Assembly (NCBI GenBank): GCA_045592125.1
Contig: JAZNUE010000046.1
Coordinates: 39,330-103,329 of the forward strand
Direction of reading: 5' to 3'
Length of the DNA stretch: 64,000 nt
From: HGM04593 sp045592125
GTDB taxonomy: Bacteria > Bacteroidota > Bacteroidia > Bacteroidales > Bacteroidaceae
Every line of letters begins with the position of its first letter. The first letter of the stretch is position 1. A model generated the notes under the pieces. It was given only the letters and a program-made list of their open reading frames with translations, had not been told where the DNA came from and did not search any database. This document shows, in pieces, positions 1 through 9,462 of the stretch. Both the position numbers and the translations under genes were made by a program.

Positions 1-1
1 A

Positions 2-589
2 CGCCTAGGGTTCCTGACCACCACATCTAACGATGACATTGACTACGTCATAGGCAAGATACACAAAGGCGAATATGACATTGAGCAGAACACTGTCATT
101 GAGGCAGTGACCAAGGGCGGCAGGCTCAAGAACTACCCCTTTGCGCTCAACGAGATAGCAGTGATGAAGCACGACAGTTCATCTATGATGACACTGGAAG
201 TAATGCTGAACGGCAGGGACAGGATTGTCTACCAGGCCGACGGACTTATAGTCGCTGCGCCCTCGGGTTCCACAGGATACTCCCTGAGCGTAGGCGGCCC
301 AATCATTGCCCCCGACGCCAATGTGCTGGTTCTCACGCCTATCGCGCCTCATAGCCTGAGCGCAAGGCCGCTGGTAATAAATGACGGGACAGAGATTGAG
401 ATTAAGGTGAACAGCCGCAGCCACAACTTCCTCATAGCCCTTGACGGGCGCAACGAGAGCTGCGGCGAGAACGTTGCAGTAACCGTACGCAAGGCCAGCT
501 ACAGGCAGCTCATCATACGCCGCAAGGAGCACACATTCATACAGAACCTGCAGGAAAAGCTTATGTGGGGAACGGATACAAGAGAATAG
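2..589 (+). CDS. nadK: NAD kinase, 3' part (5' end outside window)
   Basis: ATP-dependent phosphorylation of NAD to NADP in the cytoplasm. The reading frame is open from base 2, so the gene begins upstream; about 195 C-terminal residues are visible. It opens with RLGFLT, which in this family lies just after the GGDG nucleotide motif, so only roughly the first third is missing. The conserved NE motif (ALNEIAV) and the glycine-rich DGLIVAAPSGSTGYSLSVGG block of the second domain are intact. An ATG at 107 is internal and is not the start. The gene ends convergently, 32 bp from the stop of the next gene on the other strand. Confidence 0.96.
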   Translation, partial: RLGFLTTTSNDDIDYVIGKIHKGEYDIEQNTVIEAVTKGGRLKNYPFALNEIAVMKHDSSSMMTLEVMLNGRDRIVYQADGLIVAAPSGSTGYSLSVGGPIIAPDANVLVLTPIAPHSLSARPLVINDGTEIEIKVNSRSHNFLIALDGRNESCGENVAVTVRKASYRQLIIRRKEHTFIQNLQEKLMWGTDTRE

Positions 590-621
590 TCCCGCTTCTC
601 TTTGTGTATCTGAGACAGTTG

Positions 622-3519
622 TTATCTTGTCTGCGGTGTAAAACTCTTTGACGAACCTCCGGTTGCTGTTCCTCCTACTGTAAAAACTCCGTTAAAATAC
701 GATTCTGTGACACCGGCAACAGCCGTTACGCCATACATAAGAGTATGAGAAGAGGATGTAAAACCTGAAGAAGAGAGCAGTACCTTTGCACTATTTACTG
801 TATTCGGACACATATAAGAGAACATGACATTACCGGAACTGTCCTTGACTGTAAGGTACTTGCCTTGACTTACCGTAACAGAAGAAACAGTTGCATAGGG
901 TTGTGATGATGATGTTATAGAACTGTTTGCGCTACCGGTACCCACCAGTATACCGCCATTTACCACAAACTGGTTATTGTCACAATCAAAACCCTCTTCG
1001 GGAGCATTCGTTCCCGAAGCAAGCACAACGCCGCCATTTACAGTTATCGAGCCGTTGGAATCTATACCATCGTTGTTTGTCGCATGACTGTAGACATACC
1101 CGCCATTGAACACCAAAGATGTTGCTGCATTGATTCCGTCGTCATATGTATTACACTCTACAATACCGCCATTTATGGTCATTGTTGCCTTACTCTCAAG
1201 GCCTTCGCCTCCATCATATGCTGTTTCTGCATACACAGTTCCGCTATTCACCACGACATCGGCAGCACTCTTTATAGCCTTTGGAGCGGCATTAAATCCC
1301 TCCTGCATACCACCCCAGCCGCCGGAACTTGCACCGAGAGAGGTACCCTTCGTAACTGCCCTTATATTCAGCAATGCATTATCGGTTCCCTCATTGCCAA
1401 TTGTAAGTAAACCGCCTGCCACGATTGCCTTACTGCCATTTCCCTTTGCAAGGCAATTGAGCGCTCCACCGAGCAGATTAACTGCAACATCACCCTTAAG
1501 ACATTTAGTGGAGTAATAGTCTGTACCTGTTGCCGAGGTATATGATGAGCCGGCGCCTGAAATCGTAATACCGACATCTCCACCATTCATGGTAAGTACT
1601 CCATCGACCGAAATGCCATGACCACCCTTACCTGTTGCAGCAATATCAATATCCCCACCATTTATTGTCATGGTTCCGGCACACCTTATTGCTGTACAAT
1701 ATGAAGGGTCATACGCAACTATCCTGGCTGTTCCCGATGTATTTACCACTAATTTACCGTCATCGATGACTGCAGTACCACCAACCTTTATACCTTTTGA
1801 TTCGGTTCCGCAGACTACAATTGTATGATTACCACCCGAAAGAGTGAAATTCTTATCACATTTTATTCCGGCAGCGGCATACGAATCCTCCGTTGCAGAA
1901 CCTGAAGACACCTGACCACCTTCATAGTTTGAAGTAACATCATTCAATGAGTATGTGCGTACACTGCCCGATGTGCTGTAACTTGATGAAATCTGGTAGT
2001 ATCTATCACCGTCAAGACCTGTAAATGTCTCGCTTTGTATTGTATATGTGCCACGAGAACTCGAGTATTCGTCACTCTTAAAATAGTAAGTTCCGGTTAC
2101 TTCCGAACCAAAATCGTAATAGTAGAATGTGGTTCCGTTCACAGTCACACTCTTTGAAAGGGTCGCCACAAGAGTATTGCTGCCGTCATAGAGATAGATG
2201 TTCTTCCATGCGCTTGACGAAGTTCCGCCTGGACGGTTGCTTGCCGCCGAGGATGGAATGCTCACATAAAGCACATAACTCCCCTCCGATTCATTGCTGC
2301 TATTGTCCCCGGCGGCATAAGGGTCATAACTCTCGCTATCTCCGCTGCACATTATATCCAGTACACCACCGGCAACGTTCACATCAACATCAGCCGATAT
2401 TCCGCGGCCAGCAATGCCGGTTGCCTTCAAAGTCACCACGCCGTCCAAGACATTCACGACTGAGTCGCTTTTTATGCATGTAGCATAAGATGGAGCACCG
2501 TCGAGCAAAATTGTATTGCCATTGGCCTCTACTGCGAGCGAACCCGCCTGCATTGTAAAAATGCCTGTACTCTTTATACCTTTTGAGGCATTGCCAGACA
2601 CAAGAACACTCACATCAGCACCATCAATAATAATATCTGCCGCCGACTTTATACCTTTAACATCATCACTCGCTGCATTAACAGTAACCTTGCCGCCCGA
2701 CAACCTCACAATACCGTCACAGTCAATACCGTCACTTCCGACATTCAGGTCGAGCACTCCACCAAGCACTATAACAGAGTCGTTCGCATGGAGCGCATCG
2801 CTTACCGCATGCCCGACAGTTATATTGCCACCGCGAACTTCAATATAGTCGTCGCTGCAAATTGCATGCTTATAGTTTCCGTTGACAATCAGTTCTCCAT
2901 CGCGTCCTTCAAAAATAAGTTGCCCTTCACTGAAGAAAGTTGATTTTTCATCCTCGCCCGCAGTAAATGCATAAGACGGCGCATCGGAAAGGCGATTCAC
3001 AGTTCCGTCAACAACAAATACACGCCCACGCTTGCCACACTGACTGTTTATTACCGCTCCGGAGGTGTTTGCAAGAGATAAGCCATTAAGATAGAGGTTA
3101 TATTTCTTAACGCCGTAGAGTTTAAAACAACCATCATCACTGGCTCCTTGCAGCACATAATCCAGTTCCTGTTGTTTGCGGCACTTTATTGTCACCTTTG
3201 CGCCTATTACCGACACCTCAAGAGAGTCAAATGCATAAGGATTTTCCACAACGGCCTTGTCACCGCAATATGTCACATTCACAACTGATGGCAACGTGCC
3301 GTAGGCAATGCTGTCTATGGACGAAAGTTGAACATCGACACTCCTGCCACAAAGAGCCAGACGCATAATATCGGTATCCTCATCAAATGAAATACTGTCA
3401 ACGCGCTCTTGCGCAATACATTTTATTTCACCATTTTTCATGTAGAATTTAACATCATTGTCGGCAAACAGATATATGACCGACAAAAGAGAAAAAACAA
3501 GAATAAACAATCTTTTCAT
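622..3519 (-). CDS. Secreted carbohydrate-binding (DUF4353-type) beta-helix protein
   Basis: 965 residues with a signal peptide at about 1-19, so exported. After an N-terminal domain (20-205) there are two blocks of short glycine-rich repeats typical of parallel beta-helices, about 205-395 and 550-860. They repeat patterns such as DGID, EGFD, KGIKS and INGG. A 400-545 insert rich in Ser, Tyr and Thr separates them. The blocks resemble the Bacteroidota carbohydrate-binding family once called DUF4353; ligand unknown, no enzyme motif seen. Its ATG overlaps the stop of the upstream 156-residue gene (ATGA), so the two are probably co-translated. I see no type IX sorting signal at its own C-terminus. 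A surface adhesin or glycan-binding role is inference. Confidence 0.8.
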   Translation of the reverse strand: MKRLFILVFSLLSVIYLFADNDVKFYMKNGEIKCIAQERVDSISFDEDTDIMRLALCGRSVDVQLSSIDSIAYGTLPSVVNVTYCGDKAVVENPYAFDSLEVSVIGAKVTIKCRKQQELDYVLQGASDDGCFKLYGVKKYNLYLNGLSLANTSGAVINSQCGKRGRVFVVDGTVNRLSDAPSYAFTAGEDEKSTFFSEGQLIFEGRDGELIVNGNYKHAICSDDYIEVRGGNITVGHAVSDALHANDSVIVLGGVLDLNVGSDGIDCDGIVRLSGGKVTVNAASDDVKGIKSAADIIIDGADVSVLVSGNASKGIKSTGIFTMQAGSLAVEANGNTILLDGAPSYATCIKSDSVVNVLDGVVTLKATGIAGRGISADVDVNVAGGVLDIMCSGDSESYDPYAAGDNSSNESEGSYVLYVSIPSSAASNRPGGTSSSAWKNIYLYDGSNTLVATLSKSVTVNGTTFYYYDFGSEVTGTYYFKSDEYSSSRGTYTIQSETFTGLDGDRYYQISSSYSTSGSVRTYSLNDVTSNYEGGQVSSGSATEDSYAAAGIKCDKNFTLSGGNHTIVVCGTESKGIKVGGTAVIDDGKLVVNTSGTARIVAYDPSYCTAIRCAGTMTINGGDIDIAATGKGGHGISVDGVLTMNGGDVGITISGAGSSYTSATGTDYYSTKCLKGDVAVNLLGGALNCLAKGNGSKAIVAGGLLTIGNEGTDNALLNIRAVTKGTSLGASSGGWGGMQEGFNAAPKAIKSAADVVVNSGTVYAETAYDGGEGLESKATMTINGGIVECNTYDDGINAATSLVFNGGYVYSHATNNDGIDSNGSITVNGGVVLASGTNAPEEGFDCDNNQFVVNGGILVGTGSANSSITSSSQPYATVSSVTVSQGKYLTVKDSSGNVMFSYMCPNTVNSAKVLLSSSGFTSSSHTLMYGVTAVAGVTESYFNGVFTVGGTATGGSSKSFTPQTR

Positions 3520-3986
3520 CGGTTAATTATTTTATGGATACAACCACCGGCTTTCAATATATATACACCTTTTGGATACTCTTTTAAAGATATTACTGTA
3601 ACCTCACTGCATACAGTATCCATGAGAACCGTGCCATCTATTGCAGCAAGCACCACATGTACCGGCGACACGCACTCCAATATAAGTACACCGTCATTTA
3701 AATAGGCACTTGTTGCTGGAATTGTGCCGACTGCGGTCCCCACAGAAGGTTCACAGTCATTAATATACATGCAGCCGACAGATTCTGTATCCCAGGTTTC
3801 TACCCGACCGTCTATTAAATGGAAAAGCACATTGCCGTTACTGAATTTAATGCTCCTGATACTTTTGACGGGATAGCCGTTATTGACTCCTCCGCTTTTC
3901 ACGACAATTTTCTTATCACACAACCCGGTCGCATGAAGTCCTGAAACCGATATAACAGCCAAGAATAGAAAAAGAATCCTTTTCAT
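3516..3986 (-). CDS. Small exported protein with type IX-like C-terminal sorting domain
   Basis: 156 residues, signal peptide at about 1-19 (MKRILFLFLAVISVSGLHA). The middle (about 25-70) has a pattern also seen in the N-terminus of its operon partner (KSIRSIKFSNGNV compared with ERVDSISFDEDTD). The last 45 residues follow the layout of type A C-terminal domains of the Por/type IX secretion system: a short strand, AIDGTVLMD, then YPKGVYILKAGG and a basic end, KIINR. I infer outer-membrane translocation and surface attachment. First gene of a two-gene unit, overlapping the beta-helix gene by 4 bp. An unusually small carrier for such a domain. No enzyme motif seen. Confidence 0.7.
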   Translation of the reverse strand: MKRILFLFLAVISVSGLHATGLCDKKIVVKSGGVNNGYPVKSIRSIKFSNGNVLFHLIDGRVETWDTESVGCMYINDCEPSVGTAVGTIPATSAYLNDGVLILECVSPVHVVLAAIDGTVLMDTVCSEVTVISLKEYPKGVYILKAGGCIHKIINR

Positions 3987-4016
3987 GTCTAAAAGTGTTA
4001 AAGGTTAAAACCTGCA

Positions 4017-4044
4017 CAAAACTATCAAAAACCACCACCGCAAA
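4017..4044 (-). promoter_or_regulatory. Candidate promoter of the 156-aa/beta-helix unit
   Basis: On the minus strand TAGTTTTG (4017-4024) matches the Bacteroides -7 consensus TAnnTTTG, with TTTG at 4041-4044 upstream. The 16-bp gap is shorter than the usual 19-21. The start codon of the 156-residue gene is 30 bp downstream. Confidence 0.45.
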
Positions 4045-4139
4045 GTGTTAAGCAACGTTAAAAAGAATACAGAAAAAAGCAGACGAGAACATTTGTCTTA
4101 CAGAACGGGATTTTTTTCAAACCAAGTATTTATATGAAA

Positions 4140-4171
4140 CAATGAGAGGATGACGCGTCGTCCTCTCATTG
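4140..4171 (-). terminator. Hairpin after the RND efflux operon
   Basis: An almost perfect 32-bp inverted repeat (11-bp outer arms CAATGAGAGGA, then one G-T pair and the palindrome GACGCGTC) lies 92 bp beyond the stop of the RND pump gene. The tract after it on the minus strand (TTTCATATA) is only weakly T-rich. It could equally insulate the upstream surface-protein unit. Confidence 0.55.
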
Positions 4172-4262
4172 TCGAGTGTGAATAAAAAGATATGATTTAA
4201 AGCAAGCGTAATGCGAAAACACACTTTAAGTCATCATCATTATTAATTCGGTATTATATAAA

Positions 4263-7200
4263 CTACCTTGCCCAGTTCTTCCTTATCACCCAGCGGTAAA
4301 CCACAGGGATTATGAAGATATTGAGGAATGTCGATGACAATAGGCCGCCAAGCACCACGACTGCCATCGGGCTCTGGATTTCATTACCCGACGCCGAACC
4401 GTTGAGAATCATTGGCACAAGCGCGAGTGCCGAGGTGAAGGCGGTCATGAGAATCGGCGTAAGACGGTCGGCCGAACCGCGCAATACAGCCTCATCAAGC
4501 AATACACCCTCACGTCGCAAGTGCTGGTAGCGCGACACAAGCAATATTCCGTTGCGGGTTGCAATGCCGAACAGGGTTATAAGGCCTATAATCGCAGGGA
4601 TACTCATCACTGCTGATGTGAAATATGTAGCAAGAATACCGCCAATAAGTGCCAAAGGCAAGTTCAGCAACACAACAGCCGACAGCGTGATGCTCTTGAA
4701 TTCGCTGTAAAGCAGCACGAATACCACTAGAATTGCCACCAATGTTGCCAGCCACAATGTGCGTGAGGCCGAATCGGCACTCTCGAACTGGCCGCCGTAC
4801 TCAAGGCGGTAGCCCTCATCCAGCTGCAGGCTGTTGGCAAGGTGCTCGCGTACACGGTCTACGGTACCTGCGACATCGCCGCTTGCAATGTTTGCCGACA
4901 CAACCACCTTGCGCTGCACATTCTCGCGGCTTATGCTTCCCGGGCCGCCAACAGAGACAACCGACGCTACATCTTCAAGCGCAACCTTTCCATTAGGGGT
5001 ATCAATTAGCGCAAGCCTCACGCCCTCTATGCTTTCGGTGTAGTCCTTGTTAAGACGTATTATAAGGTCAAAACTGCGCTCTTCCTCATACACGCTGCCC
5101 ACCTTCTTGCCTGGGAACGCGGCCTCAATGAAACTATTGAAATCCTCCATTGTTATGCCATAGAGAGCAAGCCTCTCGCGGTCGGCACGTATCTGCAGCT
5201 GAGGAGTCTCGACCTGCTGCTCGACATTCACGTCCACCACCTCATGGAAACCTCCAAGCAGTTCCTTTATCTCGGTTCCCTTGCGGAAAAGGGTACTCAG
5301 GTCGGGGCCGAAAATCTTTATGGCAAGATCGGCCTGTGTGCCCGACACCATATGGTCGATACGGTGTTCCAGCGGCTGGCCCACAGATGTAACCACGCCA
5401 GGAATCTTTGCCATGCGCTCACGGACATCGGCAAGGAACTCGGGCTTGCTGCGCTCGCCGAGCACAAAGTTCACGTCAATCTCGGCGCCGTTCGATGTCT
5501 GCGAGTGCTCGTCAAGCTCGCCGCGGCCCGTGCGCCGCGCAGTACTTGTAACCTCGGGCACCTGAAGCAGTTCCCTTTCAATGGCGGCACCAATCTTGTT
5601 GCTCTCCTCAAGCGAGACGCCAGGACGGGATACCGCAGCAATGGTGAGCGCATTCTCGTTGAACTCGGGCAAGAAACTGCGCCCCATCTGCGTAAAGAGC
5701 AGCAGGCACGCCGCGAACAGCACCAGCAAGGCGCCTATTACCGGCCTTGCATGCCCTAGCACCCAGCCAAGGGCATTGCGGTAAGCGCCAAGCAGCCACT
5801 TCTCCACCCATGTCTTCTTCTCGGTACGGGTGAGGTACTTGTCACCCGACAGCATAAGCTTGCAGAGCAGCGGAGTTACGGTCATGGCCACAACCAGCGA
5901 CATCACAAGCGCAATGAGATATGCAATCCCAAGAGGCTTGAGCATCCTGCCCTCAAGGCCGCTCAGGAAGAAGAGAGGCATGAAGGTAACCATAATTATG
6001 AGCGTCGCATGAATGATTGACGCGCGGATTTCGGAAGAGGCCTCGAACACAACCTTGAACGAAGAGCGCCTGCTCTCCTTGGGAAGGGCATGGTTCTCCC
6101 TGAGGCGCTTGTACACATTCTCTACGTCAATGATAGCGTCATCTACAAGCGACCCGATAGCAATGCACATGCCTCCCAATGTCATTGTGTTTATATCCAT
6201 CCCAATGAGATAGAGCACAATTACAGTCCCCAGCAAAGAGAGGGGAATTGCCAGCAGCGAGATGAACGTAGAACGCATGTTCGCAAGGAAAAGGAAGAGC
6301 ACAAGGATTACGCACACTGCGCCTTCAATGAGCGAGCGTCCTACATTGTTAACCGAAGACTGTATGTAGTCGGCCTGGCGGAAAATCCTCGTATCGAGCC
6401 TCACATCGGCCGGCAATGACTGCGATATGCCGGCAAGGTTACGCTCAATATTCTCGGTAACGCTCAGCGTATTCACGCCCGGCTGTTTCGATATTGAGAG
6501 TATTATAGCGGGAGTGGCATTGAGCGAGGCGTAGCCCTGCTTCACTGCCGGTGCAACCACAACGCCGGCAACATCGGCAACACGTACGGCCGCGTCCCCG
6601 GCAACCTTCACCACAGTGCTGCCGAGCTCTTCCACATCGTTGCTGCGCCCTATTCCGCGCAAATTATACTCATTCCCGAAGTCACGTACTACACCAGCGC
6701 CAATATTCACGCACATAGCACTTGCAGCAGCCTCAAGCTCAGGCATTGTGACACCGTACATCTCCATCTTCACAGGGTCGGCAAGCACCTGGTACTGCTT
6801 GTAGTCTCCGCCTATGATTGTAACGTTAGAGACGCCGCCAGTAGCCAAGATGGCAGGCTTTATAATCCATTCGGCAAGAGTGCGCAGCTCCATCATTGAA
6901 GTTGTGTCGGCCTGCATGCCAATGAAAAGCACCTCGCCCATGACACTCGACTGCGGGGCCAGCATTGGCAGCACGCCCTCAGGCAGCTGGCCCGAGAGCA
7001 GGCTCATCTTTTCGCTAATTATCTGGCGGGCACGGTATATGTCCATTCCCCAGTCGAACTCCACCCACACGAACGAGAAACCCTGCGACGAAGAGGAGCG
7101 CACACGGCGCACGTTTGTCGCGCCGTTCACAGCAGTCTCAATGGGGAACGTGACAAGGCGCTCCACCTCCTCGGGCGCCATGTTAGCCGCGTCGGTGAGG

Positions 7201-7346
7201 ATAACCACTGTAGGCATTGTCAGGTCGGGAAACACGTCGACCTCGATATTCTTTACAGAATAGGCACCGCCAATTACTGTCAACACGACTGCAAGCATTA
7301 TGAACAGCCTGTTGTTCAACGAGAATCTTATTATCCTGTTCAGCAT
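4263..7346 (-). CDS. CusA/CzcA-family RND efflux pump subunit
   Basis: 1027-residue inner-membrane proton-driven transporter of the heavy-metal RND class. The N-terminal helix is followed by VDVFPDLTMPTVVI, a hallmark of the family. Two sets of transmembrane helices (about 335-500 and 855-1020) flank large periplasmic loops. The TM4 motif near residue 400, SLVDDAIIDVENVYKR, keeps the acidic residues used in proton relay but matches neither the classic Zn/Co/Cd form (DFGxxVDGAVV) nor the Cu/Ag form (AIGAMVDAAIV) exactly, so the metal cannot be named. It lies 12 bp after the His-rich adaptor gene. No TolC-like outer-membrane factor accompanies it; the operon ends here at a hairpin. Confidence 0.92.
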   Translation of the reverse strand: MLNRIIRFSLNNRLFIMLAVVLTVIGGAYSVKNIEVDVFPDLTMPTVVILTDAANMAPEEVERLVTFPIETAVNGATNVRRVRSSSSQGFSFVWVEFDWGMDIYRARQIISEKMSLLSGQLPEGVLPMLAPQSSVMGEVLFIGMQADTTSMMELRTLAEWIIKPAILATGGVSNVTIIGGDYKQYQVLADPVKMEMYGVTMPELEAAASAMCVNIGAGVVRDFGNEYNLRGIGRSNDVEELGSTVVKVAGDAAVRVADVAGVVVAPAVKQGYASLNATPAIILSISKQPGVNTLSVTENIERNLAGISQSLPADVRLDTRIFRQADYIQSSVNNVGRSLIEGAVCVILVLFLFLANMRSTFISLLAIPLSLLGTVIVLYLIGMDINTMTLGGMCIAIGSLVDDAIIDVENVYKRLRENHALPKESRRSSFKVVFEASSEIRASIIHATLIIMVTFMPLFFLSGLEGRMLKPLGIAYLIALVMSLVVAMTVTPLLCKLMLSGDKYLTRTEKKTWVEKWLLGAYRNALGWVLGHARPVIGALLVLFAACLLLFTQMGRSFLPEFNENALTIAAVSRPGVSLEESNKIGAAIERELLQVPEVTSTARRTGRGELDEHSQTSNGAEIDVNFVLGERSKPEFLADVRERMAKIPGVVTSVGQPLEHRIDHMVSGTQADLAIKIFGPDLSTLFRKGTEIKELLGGFHEVVDVNVEQQVETPQLQIRADRERLALYGITMEDFNSFIEAAFPGKKVGSVYEEERSFDLIIRLNKDYTESIEGVRLALIDTPNGKVALEDVASVVSVGGPGSISRENVQRKVVVSANIASGDVAGTVDRVREHLANSLQLDEGYRLEYGGQFESADSASRTLWLATLVAILVVFVLLYSEFKSITLSAVVLLNLPLALIGGILATYFTSAVMSIPAIIGLITLFGIATRNGILLVSRYQHLRREGVLLDEAVLRGSADRLTPILMTAFTSALALVPMILNGSASGNEIQSPMAVVVLGGLLSSTFLNIFIIPVVYRWVIRKNWAR

Positions 7347-7358
7347 AGCAGTATGGTA

Positions 7359-8981
7359 TTAGTGGACATGCCCAGCATGGGGGTCAAGCGTTGCAGCTCC
7401 TTGCGACAGCTTAAGCGATACTGCACCGTCGGTGACAATGCGCTCGCCAGCATGCAGGCCCTTCGTAACCTTAACTCTCATGCCGTCGGTAGAGCCAGTC
7501 TCAACTGCACGCTTCTCAAATGAGATTGGACTGTTCTGCACAAATACAAAGAAATTGCCCATCTCCTCCACAAGTGCTGCGCGCGGAACAGCAATACAGC
7601 GCTCACTGCTTCTTGAGATTATATACAAGGTAACAATGCTGCCAGGGAGAAGCTGCTCGAGGGTGCCGGCAGAGATTGTAACAGGCAGCATGTTGCAGCT
7701 GTTGGCAGAACTGCCCACTGCTATTACGCTGCCGCCCACAGCATTCATTGATACCGTCTCGCCCGAAGGCAGCACTATGTTCACATCCTCGATATCCTGC
7801 AGCTGCTGCGCATAGCGCACTGGCAGCTCAGCAGCAATGTTCATGCTCCCGTTTGACTGCACTGTAGCGATGGGGGTACCAGGTTCCACATAATCGCCGT
7901 TCTTCACAAGCAGCGAGGCGATATAGCCGTTACGCGATGACTTCAGGGTCACCTTCCCGCCGCCAAAGCTTCGCTTCATGCTTGAATAGCGCGCCTCGGC
8001 CTGCCTGTATGCGGCCTCGGCCGCCTGATATTCCCGCTCCGGAACAACTTTATCGGCAAAAAGTAATTTCTTGCGCTCATAGTCTGCCTTGGCAAGCTGA
8101 TAGGCGCTCTCGGCCTCGGCAAACTTCACGGCAGCGTCGTTATCTGTCACGTCACCTCCCTCAAGATAGAAGAGCGGCTCGCCGGCCTTGACAGCCTTGC
8201 CCTCTACAATATTCCCCGCAAACTGCACCTTGCCGCTTGTGGCCGCAACTATTGTAGTGAAGCCGGCTGGTGCAGCAGCGACTTTGGCAGCGACCTTCAC
8301 AGCACCGCCAAAATGAGACTCCTCAATAACCGCTGTAGCAAAGTCAATCTTCCAGCTCTGCTCCTTGCCAAAAGCAATATCGCCAGGCTTGCCCTCGGTA
8401 AGCTCGCCATGGCCCGCATGGGGATGATGGGCATGGGAATCATGTGAATGCCCTGCATGGCTGTGTGAATGTCCGTCATGCTCATGCATATGTGCAGAAT
8501 GGCCATGAGAATGAGTATCGTGAGCATGAGAATTACCGTCATGTCCATGCGAATGAGAATGTCCGCTATGGCCGTGCTCTCCGCATGCGGCAGCAACCTC
8601 CACATGGAAATGCGCCTTGTCGCCGCCAGCCTCAAACTGAAGCGACGCCTCGCCCGCAGCTGCGGGCACAAGACTGAAATTGAATATTCCGGGCTCATTT
8701 GCAACGGCAAGGGCTGTCTGCACAGACTCGCCGGCCTTAAGAGTTGCCTTCACCTCGGCAGCCTTGGCAGGACTGAAGCCGTCCAGTTCCGTAACAAAGA
8801 GCGTAATGCAGGCCTTGGAACCGGCCTCAAGGCCCTCATGCTGCATAAAGAATTCATTTGTTGCGGTATATGCAGTGTAGTTATGAAGGTAAGCATGCTC
8901 ATGCCCATCCTCTGCTTTGTGACTGTGTCCACAGCCACACAAGGCAATCAGGACGATTGCCATAAAAAAAGTATTTTTCAT
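7359..8981 (-). CDS. Periplasmic adaptor of metal efflux RND system, with His-rich linker
   Basis: 540-residue membrane-fusion protein (HlyD/CusB type) joining the RND pump to an outer-membrane channel. The N-terminus looks like a lipoprotein signal with Cys17 (LCGC). Residues 136-192 hold 24 histidines among Gly, Ser and Asp, an obvious metal-binding stretch, and the C-terminus ends DPHAGHVH. The lipoyl/hairpin section (about 240-345, with AEAESAYQLAKADYERKK) and beta-barrel follow. The extra N-terminal domain (30-130), with many acidic residues, is typical of Bacteroidota CusB/CzcB-like proteins. Downstream neighbour is the pump; upstream neighbour is a Cys/His-rich small protein. Substrate is probably a divalent or soft metal; inferred from the His content. 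Confidence 0.9.
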   Translation of the reverse strand: MKNTFFMAIVLIALCGCGHSHKAEDGHEHAYLHNYTAYTATNEFFMQHEGLEAGSKACITLFVTELDGFSPAKAAEVKATLKAGESVQTALAVANEPGIFNFSLVPAAAGEASLQFEAGGDKAHFHVEVAAACGEHGHSGHSHSHGHDGNSHAHDTHSHGHSAHMHEHDGHSHSHAGHSHDSHAHHPHAGHGELTEGKPGDIAFGKEQSWKIDFATAVIEESHFGGAVKVAAKVAAAPAGFTTIVAATSGKVQFAGNIVEGKAVKAGEPLFYLEGGDVTDNDAAVKFAEAESAYQLAKADYERKKLLFADKVVPEREYQAAEAAYRQAEARYSSMKRSFGGGKVTLKSSRNGYIASLLVKNGDYVEPGTPIATVQSNGSMNIAAELPVRYAQQLQDIEDVNIVLPSGETVSMNAVGGSVIAVGSSANSCNMLPVTISAGTLEQLLPGSIVTLYIISRSSERCIAVPRAALVEEMGNFFVFVQNSPISFEKRAVETGSTDGMRVKVTKGLHAGERIVTDGAVSLKLSQGAATLDPHAGHVH

Positions 8982-9033
8982 ATTTGTATATTGACGTATT
9001 TAGGTTGCTTGATATTCTCTTTCTCTTCAGGAA

Positions 9034-9459
9034 TCAGGCCACAGGAGGAGCCCTAAGGGGCATGTACTGTACACCTATGTCTGGAATCTCAAGAGGGACA
9101 GGAGAATAGTGCCTGCAGCAGAGCCGCCCTGGCAAGAACAGGACCTCCTCATGCAGGATAAGACACCCGCCATTGAATGTAATGAATTTCTTTTCCGCCT
9201 GCGTGTCGCTGCCCGGCATGCGGTAATAGAGCAATGAACCGTCACAACAGTTCCCGCTGGCATCCTCATGGCCATGGCCGCACGCTCCACGACCGCACTC
9301 CTCACATTCGCCATAACCGAAATGTATGGTCTCTTCAACATGGCCGCAGCACGCCAGCCCTTCCCCGCAATGATGGTGAGGCACGCTCTTCTCGCCCATG
9401 AGCAGGAGAAATGCCATGAGCACCATAAGATAGGCCATCTTGCGGAAAAGCGTCTTCAT
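9034..9459 (-). CDS. Small Cys/His-rich membrane-anchored protein of the efflux operon
   Basis: 141 residues. One hydrophobic segment near the N-terminus (about 9-22) is a signal peptide or anchor. It is followed by a cluster of metal-ligand residues at about 28-75: HHHCGEG, ACCGH, CEECGRGACGHGH and NCCDG. The C-terminal third is ordinary. Similar small proteins occur beside CusBA-like operons in Bacteroidota (I recall a DUF6769 label but could not check it). A periplasmic metal sensor, scavenger or chaperone is plausible. It starts 3 bp after the stop of the pfkB-type gene, and 52 bp separate it from the adaptor gene. Confidence 0.7.
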   Translation of the reverse strand: MKTLFRKMAYLMVLMAFLLLMGEKSVPHHHCGEGLACCGHVEETIHFGYGECEECGRGACGHGHEDASGNCCDGSLLYYRMPGSDTQAEKKFITFNGGCLILHEEVLFLPGRLCCRHYSPVPLEIPDIGVQYMPLRAPPVA

Positions 9460-9462
9460 ATG

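Noticed and set aside
8297..9056. Long open frames opposite or beside the His-rich adaptor
   Set aside because: Produced by the repetitive His codons (CAT/CAC) in other frames; no protein-like features.
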